In this document: positions 1 to 7,433 of the stretch, piece after piece
Layout of the letters: each line of letters begins with the position of its first letter
Position numbering within the stretch: position 1 is the stretch's first letter
Assembly: GCA_029553545.1 (NCBI GenBank)
Contig: JAKPKU010000245.1
Span: 1-44,417, forward strand
DNA from: Candidatus Cloacimonadota bacterium
GTDB taxonomy: Bacteria; Cloacimonadota; Cloacimonadia; Cloacimonadales; WRIO01
DNA: 44,417 bases
Reading direction: 5' to 3'
Made by a program: the position numbers and the translations under genes
The notes under the pieces: generated by a model
What the model saw: the letters and a program-made list of their open reading frames with translations, nothing else
Told to the model about the DNA's origin: nothing
Databases searched by the model: none

Positions 1-448
1 AGCTTAAATCGACGATATATTCAGTCCATTCATTTGGTATTGAAGTATAACTTGCGACATTTACAGTAAAGTTTGCAACAGCATTACCAGTTGTAGATAG
101 TTTGATATTGAAATCTTCGTAATAGTTTGTGTGTGTCGATCTTGCATAGAATTTTAGAACTTTTTGGTCATTTGTGACATTGATTTGTGGTGTGACAAGC
201 CAATCATTATTTCCTCTTGCATTCCAGCCTACGTCTGCAGTCCAAGCGCCTTCATACGCATTTGCACCATTATTCACTGCAGTAAACTGCTTTGTGTCGC
301 CGTCAACATTATAGACAGTCCACATGCTTGGAATTGCGCCGCCTTCAAATCCTTCAGGGAATTGAGCGAAAAGTGCGCTACTAAATAATAAACATAAGAT
401 GAAAAGTATCCCGTATATTCTTTGTTTTCTATGTATATCGCTTGCCAT
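1..448 (-). CDS. Secreted choice-of-anchor J / cleaved-adhesin-like domain protein, 5' part only (continues beyond window start)
   Basis: Manual minus-strand translation from ATG at 448, open to the window edge: MASDIHRKQRIYGILFILCLLFSSALFAQFPEGFEGGAIPSMWTVYNVDGDTKQFTAVNNGANAYEGAWTADVGWNARGNNDWLVTPQINVTNDQKVLKFYARST... Signal peptide plus 'FEGG.IPxxWTVYNVDGD ... NDWLVTPQI' pattern of choice-of-anchor J domains. Missing from ORF track because it has no stop in the window. Confidence 0.85.
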   Translation of the reverse strand, partial: MASDIHRKQRIYGILFILCLLFSSALFAQFPEGFEGGAIPSMWTVYNVDGDTKQFTAVNNGANAYEGAWTADVGWNARGNNDWLVTPQINVTNDQKVLKFYARSTHTNYYEDFNIKLSTTGNAVANFTVNVASYTSIPNEWTEYIVDLS

Positions 449-539
449 TTAGTTGCCTCCTTTTAGCAATTAGGTATAATACTATAGTTTATTATTATCT
501 TTGTCAATAAAAAAATTATTTAATTTTTGTTTTGTTGTA

Positions 540-640
540 GGTTAGGTACTTTTCTTCGTAAAGGTTAGGTATTTTCACTTCGTGAAAAGTTAGGTACTTC
601 GACTTCGTCGAAGGTTAGGAGCTTTCACATTTGTGAAAGG
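540..640. repeat. Array of four short hairpins separated by a conserved GGTTAGG(T/A)(A/G)C linker
   Basis: Linkers at ~540-549, 563-571, 588-597, 613-622; hairpins cttt..aaag (549-563), ttttcac-ttc-gtgaaaa (572-588), cttcgac-ttc-gtcgaag (597-613), ctttcaca-tt-tgtgaaag (622-639). Confidence 0.85.
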
Positions 641-813
641 TTTTTTTTTAAGGTAGCAGAAGCGATAAATGCGACTTCGTCGCTTTCTGACGAGCACAGC
701 TCGCCCCTACATTATTTTGGTAAGGTAAAAAATCAGTATGAAGATGCAATAATAGAGGTGGTTTTTTATAACAAATAGTAGAAAATACATAGAGTAAATT
801 AAAAAAGAAAATA

Positions 814-842
814 TTGCCTTGACAATGTAAAAAGATTATAAT
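814..842 (+). promoter_or_regulatory. Putative sigma-70 type promoter of the HTH-EIIA gene
   Basis: TTGCCT (814-819) - 17 nt - TATAAT (837-842), 37 nt upstream of the ATG at 879. Confidence 0.5.
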
Positions 843-878
843 ATTGGTATTAATATGAAAAAATGAAAGGAGTTTATA

Positions 879-1562
879 ATGAGTGAAAAGACATTATTTA
901 CAGTTGCAGAGGCAGCCAAATATTTAAAAGTAGCTGAGTCTGTGATTATCGAAATGATTAATTCTGGCACATTTAAAGAACAAAAAACAGGTAAAACTGT
1001 CAAACTTGATAAGGACGAAATAGACGAATGGTTATCAAACTTAAACAAAACTGATGAGGCATATTTGGCAATGAAGAGAACAATTTGTCGTTTTCAAGAT
1101 TATTTTAAGTTGGAAAATATCTTTTTAGACTTTGAGGCAGACAATAAATACGAGGCTATCGCAGTTATGTCTAAAAAAGCACGCGATTTAAAATTGGTTC
1201 GTGATCATCGTTGGCTTTATGAAGTGGTAGTAGCACGCGAAGAGCTTGTCTCTACAGCAGTTGGCGAAGGGGTTGCTCTACTTCACCCACGTCATATGCA
1301 TCCAACCAAGATCAAGACTCCATCGATTCTCTTTGGCAGATCTATTGAAGGTGTTGAGTTTGACGCACCAGACAATAAACCAGTGACCATTTTCTTTTTA
1401 TTAATTTTGCACACAGATATGCAGCATTTGTTCTCTTTATCTTTTATTTCAAAGTTTTTAAAGACAGGCGATAACTTACGTAAACTTTCCGAAGCAAACA
1501 CACCAGAAGAAGTTATGGCGCTTATCGAAGCTTATGATGCCACTCAACCAATAAAGAGTTAG
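879..1562 (+). CDS. Excisionase/MerR-type helix-turn-helix domain fused to PTS EIIA (PtsN-like) domain
   Basis: N-term 'LFTVAEAAKYLKVAESVIIEMINSGTFKEQKTGKTVKLDKDEIDEWL' is DNA-binding excisionase-like; C-term 'LVSTAVGEGVALLHPRHMHP...KPVTIFFLLI' matches the EIIA-2 pattern around the phospho-His. Confidence 0.8.
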   Translation: MSEKTLFTVAEAAKYLKVAESVIIEMINSGTFKEQKTGKTVKLDKDEIDEWLSNLNKTDEAYLAMKRTICRFQDYFKLENIFLDFEADNKYEAIAVMSKKARDLKLVRDHRWLYEVVVAREELVSTAVGEGVALLHPRHMHPTKIKTPSILFGRSIEGVEFDAPDNKPVTIFFLLILHTDMQHLFSLSFISKFLKTGDNLRKLSEANTPEEVMALIEAYDATQPIKS

Positions 1563-1573
1563 AGGTCAATCTT

Positions 1574-2023
1574 ATGCCATTAGTTCGAATAATTGTAGGT
1601 AGTCAGTCTGATTTGCCCCATGCAGTAAAGGCTGTAGAGCAATTACATGCTCTTGGGATCAGTAATGATATGCATACTGCTTCTGCGCATCGAACACCAG
1701 AGCGAGTTAAAACCTTGATTGATTCAGCTGAGAAAGATGGAGTAAAAGTGATCATTGCAATGGCAGGAATGGCAGCTCATTTGCCTGGTGTTATCGCCTC
1801 AATGACTCTCTTACCCGTCATAGGTGTACCACTTTCTGGTTCTGCCTTAAGTGGTATTGACGCCCTGTATGCAGTCGTTCAAATGCCTCCAGGCATCCCT
1901 GTAGCGACAGTTGCCGTAGATGGAGCCAAGAATTCAGCATTACTTGCTGCTCAGATCATAGCATTGGACGATAAAAAGGTTTTAGAATCACTGATCAATT
2001 TTCGTAAAGAATTTTATAATTAA
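1574..2023 (+). CDS. purE: 5-(carboxyamino)imidazole ribonucleotide mutase (PurE)
   Basis: VGSQSDLPHA, SAHRTPERV, MAGMAAHLPGVIASMTLLPVIGVPL, VVQMPPGIPVATVAVDGAKNSALLAAQI motifs. Confidence 0.92.
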   Translation: MPLVRIIVGSQSDLPHAVKAVEQLHALGISNDMHTASAHRTPERVKTLIDSAEKDGVKVIIAMAGMAAHLPGVIASMTLLPVIGVPLSGSALSGIDALYAVVQMPPGIPVATVAVDGAKNSALLAAQIIALDDKKVLESLINFRKEFYN

Positions 2024-2107
2024 GGTTAATAGATATGGGGCAGAGGCGTGCAAGCGTCTCTGCAAGTTTAAAAGATATATTATTTTTAGGGTTTAAAAAG
2101 AGGGAAT

Positions 2108-3649
2108 ATGTTTGCACGCTCAATTTCTTATACTTTAAATGGCATCGATGCCGAGAAGCTAATCGTCGAATGTGATGTAAGTGGAGGTACTTTTGGCTTT
2201 TTTATGGTAGGTTTACCTTCAAATTCTGTTAAAGAGAGTAAAGATAGGGTTGCATCTGCAATTAATAATGCAGGTTATAATTATTATGCGCGAAAATATA
2301 CGGTCAATTTGGCGCCAGCCGATTTAAAAAAAGATGATGTCGGACTTGACTTGCCAATTGCTATAGCTATTATGGCTGCCACCAAGCAAGTCAAGAGTTT
2401 AAAATTAGAGAAATTAGCTATCGCAGGCGAATTGTCTTTAGATGGTGAAGTTCGCCCCATTAGAGGCTTGTTACCTATGGCATTGGCTGCAAAAAGAGAT
2501 GGCATGGAAGGTATAATTGTTCCCAAAGAAAATGCTCAAGAAGCAGCTATGATCGAAGGTTTAGACGTATATCCAGTTGAAAACCTTAGAGAAACAGTAG
2601 AGTTTTTAGAAAATACTATCCAAATACCACCCCTGGTCGTTGACACACAAGAAATATTCTCATATTTAAATGTCGTTTCAGATGATATGTTTGATGTCAA
2701 GGGGCAATATCATGTCAAGCGGGCAATGGAAGTCGCTGCCAGTGGCGGTCATAATCTCTTAATGATTGGACCTCCAGGCTCTGGCAAAACTATGATTGCA
2801 CGCCGTTTACCCTCTATCCTGCCAGAATTTTCCATGGACGAAGCCTTAGAAACAACCAAGATCTTTTCTGTAGCAGGTCTATTGACAGGTAAAAATAGTG
2901 GCATTATTACAAATAGACAGTTTCGCTCGCCACACCATACAATTTCTGATATTGCGCTCATTGGTGGTGGCTCTTATCCCAAGCCAGGAGAAGTATCTCT
3001 GGCTCATAATGGCGTTTTATTTTTAGATGAATTACCTGAGTTTAAAAAGTCTGCATTAGAAGTGATGCGTCAACCACTCGAAGATGGCTTTGTGACTATT
3101 GCACGTGCTACTCAGACTCTCTCATTCCCTGCAAAGTTTATGCTTATTGCTTCAATGAACCCTTGCCCATGCGGTTACTATGGCTCACATATCGAGGGGC
3201 ATTCATGCAATTGCCCTCCCCAACAAATAGTGCGCTATCGCTCGAAAGTCTCTGGTCCGCTTTTAGACCGTATTGATTTGCATATCGAAGTCCCTCAGCT
3301 CCATTATAATGAATTAATGTCTACACCCAATGGAGAAAAATCAATCGATGTTAGAAAACGAGTAAATGATTGTCGCAATATCCAATTAGAACGTTTTAAA
3401 AATGAATCAATATACTGTAATGCACAAATGACCTCAAAACTTATTAGAAAATATTGCGTTCTCAATGAAGGCAGTAAAGAAATTTTAAGAGTTGCTATGC
3501 AGAAAAAAGGTTTATCTGCAAGAGCTTATGACAGAATCCTTAAAGTTTCAAGAACTATTGCCGACTTAGATGGTAGTACTGATATTCAGATGCAACATAT
3601 CAGTGAGGCTGTAAACTATCGTAGCCTGGACAGAAAGTATTGGGATTAA
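2108..3649 (+). CDS. YifB/ComM-family Mg-chelatase-like AAA+ ATPase
   Basis: 513 aa; MFARSISYTLNGIDAEKLIVECDVSGG.. start, Walker A IGPPGSGKTMIARRLPSILP, NPCPCGYYG motif. Confidence 0.93.
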   Translation: MFARSISYTLNGIDAEKLIVECDVSGGTFGFFMVGLPSNSVKESKDRVASAINNAGYNYYARKYTVNLAPADLKKDDVGLDLPIAIAIMAATKQVKSLKLEKLAIAGELSLDGEVRPIRGLLPMALAAKRDGMEGIIVPKENAQEAAMIEGLDVYPVENLRETVEFLENTIQIPPLVVDTQEIFSYLNVVSDDMFDVKGQYHVKRAMEVAASGGHNLLMIGPPGSGKTMIARRLPSILPEFSMDEALETTKIFSVAGLLTGKNSGIITNRQFRSPHHTISDIALIGGGSYPKPGEVSLAHNGVLFLDELPEFKKSALEVMRQPLEDGFVTIARATQTLSFPAKFMLIASMNPCPCGYYGSHIEGHSCNCPPQQIVRYRSKVSGPLLDRIDLHIEVPQLHYNELMSTPNGEKSIDVRKRVNDCRNIQLERFKNESIYCNAQMTSKLIRKYCVLNEGSKEILRVAMQKKGLSARAYDRILKVSRTIADLDGSTDIQMQHISEAVNYRSLDRKYWD

Positions 3650-3680
3650 CTGACAGCAATTATGAGAGGGCAGATGTCAA

Positions 3681-3851
3681 ATGAAAAAGACAAAAGAGAT
3701 ATGGCGGGTAACACGGGCGCTTTTACTTCTTGGTGTAATTCTCTGGATATTGATCGCAATAATGCATTATACTCAGAAAAAAAAGGATTACTCCCAATAT
3801 AATCTGGAAAAGTATATAGAATTTCATAGAGAAGTTGAAAAGAATAAATAA
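3681..3851 (+). CDS. Small single-pass membrane protein (56 aa)
   Basis: Manual translation: MKKTKEIWRVTRALLLLGVILWILIAIMHYTQKKKDYSQYNLEKYIEFHREVEKNK*; GAGAGGG about 10 nt upstream; too short for the ORF track. Confidence 0.6.
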   Translation: MKKTKEIWRVTRALLLLGVILWILIAIMHYTQKKKDYSQYNLEKYIEFHREVEKNK

Positions 3852-3902
3852 AAAAGGAAAGTTGCGCCACTCTATTGCCAATAATTTGTTGGTTGAGTCT
3901 TC

Positions 3903-3943
3903 TTTTTTAAAAAAAAAGCTTAGGCACCGTATAGTGCCCAAGC
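3903..3943 (-). terminator. Intrinsic terminator downstream of the phosphomannomutase gene
   Basis: Minus strand gcttgggcac-tatacg-gtgcctaagc followed by a T-rich run. Confidence 0.75.
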
Positions 3944-4007
3944 CCAAATAATTAATCATCTATTAATGTGCAAAATTTCTTGCACTTTTTCTTTAAGCTC
4001 TTTTGAT

Positions 4008-5366
4008 TTATGCTTTAAAATCGGTCAATTTGCCTTCAATCATCCCTTGTATTTCTTTTAAGCGTGCTTCTGTTTCTGCTTCAAATCTCAAGACTAAGAC
4101 AGGCTGTGTATTGGATGCACGAATCAAGCCCCAACCATCTTCAAAGGTCACGCGCATACCGTCGGTAGCATTCACATCATATCCTTCTTTGATAAAGTAA
4201 TCGCGCACTTTGTCGACAAGAGCGAACTTTATTTCTTCTTCTATTTCATAGCGTAATTCAGGAGTAGAATACATTTTTGGTTGATCTGCCAGCATTTGTG
4301 AGCATTTTTTATCTGATTTTGCAATAATCTCAGCAAAGCGACAACAAGCATACATTGCATCATCAAAGCCAAAATAACGATCAGCAAAGAAGATATGCCC
4401 AGACATTTCTCCACCAAACTTGATTTTGTCTGCCCTCATTTTATTTTTTATATTTGCATGCCCTGTCTTGTACATGATTGGTTTTCCCCCTCTTTTTTTG
4501 ATATCATCGAAGAGGTTTTTTGAGCATTTCACATCCGCTAAGACAACTTCACCAGGGTTTTCTGCCAAGAAATCGCGTGCAAAGATATTTAAAATCTGAT
4601 CACCATAGAGCATTTTACCCTTTTCATCAATCACGCCAATACGATCAGCATCGCCATCAAGCCCAAAGCCAATCTCATACTCACCTTGTTTCATCACAGC
4701 GATCAAGTCAGTCATATATTCTTCAATGGTAGGGTCTGGATGATGATTTGGGAATGTGCCATCAACTTCACAGTACATTTCTTTTACCGTGCAGCCCAAA
4801 CGACGCAATATATTAGGTAGAATATTGCCGCCAGCACCATTACCTGCGTCTACAACGCACTTAATTGGGCGCTTTAACTTGATGTTTTCAACTAAATAGT
4901 CGCTATATACATCAATAATTCCTTTAAACTCTTTAACTGAGCCTTGACCCTGTGCAAAATCGCCCTTTTGAATAATCTGTAAAACTTCTTGAATCTGCTC
5001 ACCATAAACCGAAGCCAAGCCTTCATTGAGCTTAATACCATTGTACTCTGAAGGATTGTGTGAAGCAGTAATCATTGCTCCACCCTGAACACCAAGCTTC
5101 CATATCGCAAAATATAGCACAGGTGTCGCACATAATCCAATGTCAGTCACATCACAGCCTGTCTCAATTAGCCCCTTGATAAACTGTGCTTTAAACGCAG
5201 GCGTAGAGGGGCGCGCATCACCACCAATCGCAACAGTTTTTAAATTACGATTATTTAAATAAGTCCCAAAACCTTTGCCAATCAAGTATAGTGTCTCTTC
5301 TGTTAAATCAGAACCAACAATTCCCCTAATATCATATTGCCTGAAAATCTGCGCATTAACTGTCAT
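4008..5366 (-). CDS. Phosphomannomutase/phosphoglucomutase
   Basis: MTVNAQIFRQYDIRG, TASHNPSEYNGIK, GLDGDADRIGV, GEMSGHIFF. Start moved from 5378 to ATG 5366 because the GGAGGG Shine-Dalgarno overlaps the upstream codons. Confidence 0.93.
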   Translation of the reverse strand: MTVNAQIFRQYDIRGIVGSDLTEETLYLIGKGFGTYLNNRNLKTVAIGGDARPSTPAFKAQFIKGLIETGCDVTDIGLCATPVLYFAIWKLGVQGGAMITASHNPSEYNGIKLNEGLASVYGEQIQEVLQIIQKGDFAQGQGSVKEFKGIIDVYSDYLVENIKLKRPIKCVVDAGNGAGGNILPNILRRLGCTVKEMYCEVDGTFPNHHPDPTIEEYMTDLIAVMKQGEYEIGFGLDGDADRIGVIDEKGKMLYGDQILNIFARDFLAENPGEVVLADVKCSKNLFDDIKKRGGKPIMYKTGHANIKNKMRADKIKFGGEMSGHIFFADRYFGFDDAMYACCRFAEIIAKSDKKCSQMLADQPKMYSTPELRYEIEEEIKFALVDKVRDYFIKEGYDVNATDGMRVTFEDGWGLIRASNTQPVLVLRFEAETEARLKEIQGMIEGKLTDFKA

Positions 5367-5394
5367 CTTACCCTCCATTTTCTTTTTTTATTAT

Positions 5395-5423
5395 AATATA
5401 GCAAAACTGTGTATTTCTGTCAA
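5395..5423 (-). promoter_or_regulatory. Sigma-70 type promoter for phosphomannomutase
   Basis: Minus strand TTGACA - 17 nt - TATATT, about 30 nt upstream of the start codon. Confidence 0.65.
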
Positions 5424-5760
5424 GAACAATTTGATTAATTCATTATTCTATTATTTATTCCTCGCTGCGCTACTGGTTTGGAATACAACTTTTTTATTTA
5501 GCACAAACATAATTTTCCTATAGATTAGTTGTATCGATGGTAAAAAAAATCGCTGTAGGTCCGCTTGTAGTAGGCACCTGCTGATATGGGTGAAAATAGT
5601 TTTCAAAAAAGCACGTTTTATAAGCCCTATATATAGAGGGTGATGTTTTAATTTATGAGTCTGCTTTATTCTTTTATAAGTTATCTTGGTTACAATGCGA
5701 CAGCCTCTATTATTGTGAATGATAGAATATTTCAAATGAATATTCTTCCTTATGAAAAAC

Positions 5761-5847
5761 AAAAATCAATTGATTTTTTACCTAACCTTCGACGAAGGCG
5801 AAGTTCCTAACCTTTACTAAGTAAAGTACCTCACCCGCAGCGTAGCG
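5761..5847. repeat. Second hairpin array (reverse orientation) with the same GGTTAGG(T/A)AC linker, abutting an 18-bp perfect palindrome
   Basis: Plus strand: aaaaatcaattgattttt (5761-5778), acctaacc (5780-5787), ttcgacgaaggcgaa (5788-5802), gttcctaacc (5803-5812), tttactaagtaaa (5813-5825), gtacctcacc (5826-5835), cgcagcgtagcg (5836-5847). Confidence 0.75.
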
Positions 5848-5923
5848 AGGACCAAAAGGTGTGTTGTTTAAAAAAGAAAGGTGAATTGTGGAATGCGTAT
5901 ATTACAATAATCACAATTTTATC

Positions 5924-5951
5924 TTGACATTAGAACAAAAATATATATTAT
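5924..5951 (+). promoter_or_regulatory. Putative sigma-70 type promoter of the response regulator/kinase pair
   Basis: TTGACA (5924-5929) - 16 nt - TATTAT (5946-5951), upstream of ATG 5983. Confidence 0.55.
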
Positions 5952-5982
5952 TAATTAATGGAAATTTAGTGAAGGGAAACAG

Positions 5983-7416
5983 ATGAGAATATTACTAATT
6001 GACGATGATGATTATAGCAGAAGAGCAATAAACAACTTCTTGACAGACGCAATGGGCTATCAAGTTGATAGTCTTGACAACTGTATGGATGGCTTTAAAC
6101 TGTATCAGAATAAGAGGCATGAGATAATTATTTCAGATATTAGGATGCCAGGTATGAACGGTATCGAGTTGCTCAAAGCGGTGAAAGCCATAGACAATGA
6201 AAATAGGACACAGGTGATTTTGATCACGGGCTTTGGTGAATTGGAGACGAGCATTGAGGCATTGAGGAGCGGTGCCTTTGACTATATGCTCAAGCCTGTG
6301 AATATCAATGAGCTCGACATTGTCATCAAAAAGATAGAAGGCTATAAAAGATTAGAGCATGAAAATGAACGCCTAAACAAGCATTTTACAGAAGAAATAA
6401 ATAAGACGACTGCCTCAATTCAAAAGAAATTAGAACAGATGGAAATGGTCTATTCTGACCTCTTTGAAAATAGAAAGATTGGTATCTTTTCCAATCAAAT
6501 GCAGGAGATTGTCGAGCTGAGCAAGGTCTTTCATCAACACCGTGATGTTAATGTCTTAATTCAAGGTGAAACAGGCACAGGAAAAGAGATAATTGCTCAA
6601 CTCATACACAATGGAGGGCAAAAGTCCGCATTGCCCTTTATCTCGGTAAATTGCTCTGCTATCTCAAGTAGCTTGTTTGAATCAGAACTCTTTGGCTATG
6701 AAAAAGGCTCTTTTACAGGTGCTTTACAAACGGGATCGATCGGCAAGATTGAGTTGGCACAAGGTGGCACGATATTCTTTGATGAAGTGGGTGACCTACC
6801 ATTTGATATGCAACCAAAACTATTACGTGTTTTACAAGAAAAAGAATTGTTTAGAATTGGAGGGAAAAGCGCAATTAAGTTGGATGTGCGGTTTATTTTT
6901 GCCACAAATGCTAACTTGGAAGAGATGGCGCAGCAAGGCAAATTTCGCACTGATCTCTTGTATCGCGTGAATACGGGTAAGATCTTTATACCACCATTAC
7001 GCGAGAGAAAAACTGAAATTGCTCCCCTTGCCCTGATGCTCTTAAAGGAGATTACAGAACAGAGAAACAAATCGTATAAAGAACTCGATAAAGAGGCTGT
7101 GCTAAAACTTGAAAGCTATCATTGGCCCGGTAATGTGCGCGAATTACGTTCAGCTATTGAGAGGGCTGTTATTTTGAGTGACGGGCATACTCTGCAAGCA
7201 AACCAAATCCTCTTGAACAGCCAGGATATGGGGCTCTTAATCCCAGCTACAAAGAACTTTAGCCTGAATATGTTAGAGAGTATATTCCCACTCGAAGATA
7301 TTGAATATGAAATCGCACAGTATGTTTTAAAACGTTTTGATGGTAATATCACACAAGCATCACGCTACTTGAATATTTCGTGGCGCCGTTTGAAAAGAAT
7401 CGCAAAGCTAAGCTGA
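5983..7416 (+). CDS. Sigma-54-dependent response regulator (NtrC family: REC-AAA+-Fis-type HTH)
   Basis: MRILLIDDDDYSRRAI, DIRMPGMNGIELL, GETGTGKEIIAQLIH, ELFGYEKGSFTGAL (GAFTGA-type), C-terminal HTH NITQASRYLNISWRRLKRI. Confidence 0.95.
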   Translation: MRILLIDDDDYSRRAINNFLTDAMGYQVDSLDNCMDGFKLYQNKRHEIIISDIRMPGMNGIELLKAVKAIDNENRTQVILITGFGELETSIEALRSGAFDYMLKPVNINELDIVIKKIEGYKRLEHENERLNKHFTEEINKTTASIQKKLEQMEMVYSDLFENRKIGIFSNQMQEIVELSKVFHQHRDVNVLIQGETGTGKEIIAQLIHNGGQKSALPFISVNCSAISSSLFESELFGYEKGSFTGALQTGSIGKIELAQGGTIFFDEVGDLPFDMQPKLLRVLQEKELFRIGGKSAIKLDVRFIFATNANLEEMAQQGKFRTDLLYRVNTGKIFIPPLRERKTEIAPLALMLLKEITEQRNKSYKELDKEAVLKLESYHWPGNVRELRSAIERAVILSDGHTLQANQILLNSQDMGLLIPATKNFSLNMLESIFPLEDIEYEIAQYVLKRFDGNITQASRYLNISWRRLKRIAKLS

Positions 7417-7433
7417 AAATAGGGAAGGTGAAC

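Noticed and set aside
540-640. CRISPR-like array
   Set aside because: Repeat units are only ~10 nt and the intervening sequences are self-complementary hairpins of varying stems, not unique spacers; no cas genes in the window.
540-640. Telomere-like TTAGG repeats
   Set aside because: GGTTAGG occurs once per ~25 nt as a linker between hairpins, not as contiguous tandem repeats; bacterial housekeeping context.
1574-2023. Class II (AIR carboxylase) PurE because of SDLPHA motif
   Set aside because: The rest (SAHRTPERV, AAHLPGVIAS, VQMPPGIPVATVAV) follows the class I pattern; motif noted but not enough to reassign.
5451-5762. 103-aa minus-strand ORF from the track
   Set aside because: No recognisable domain, antisense to candidate remnant ORFs, atypical composition and no clear SD; treated as spurious.
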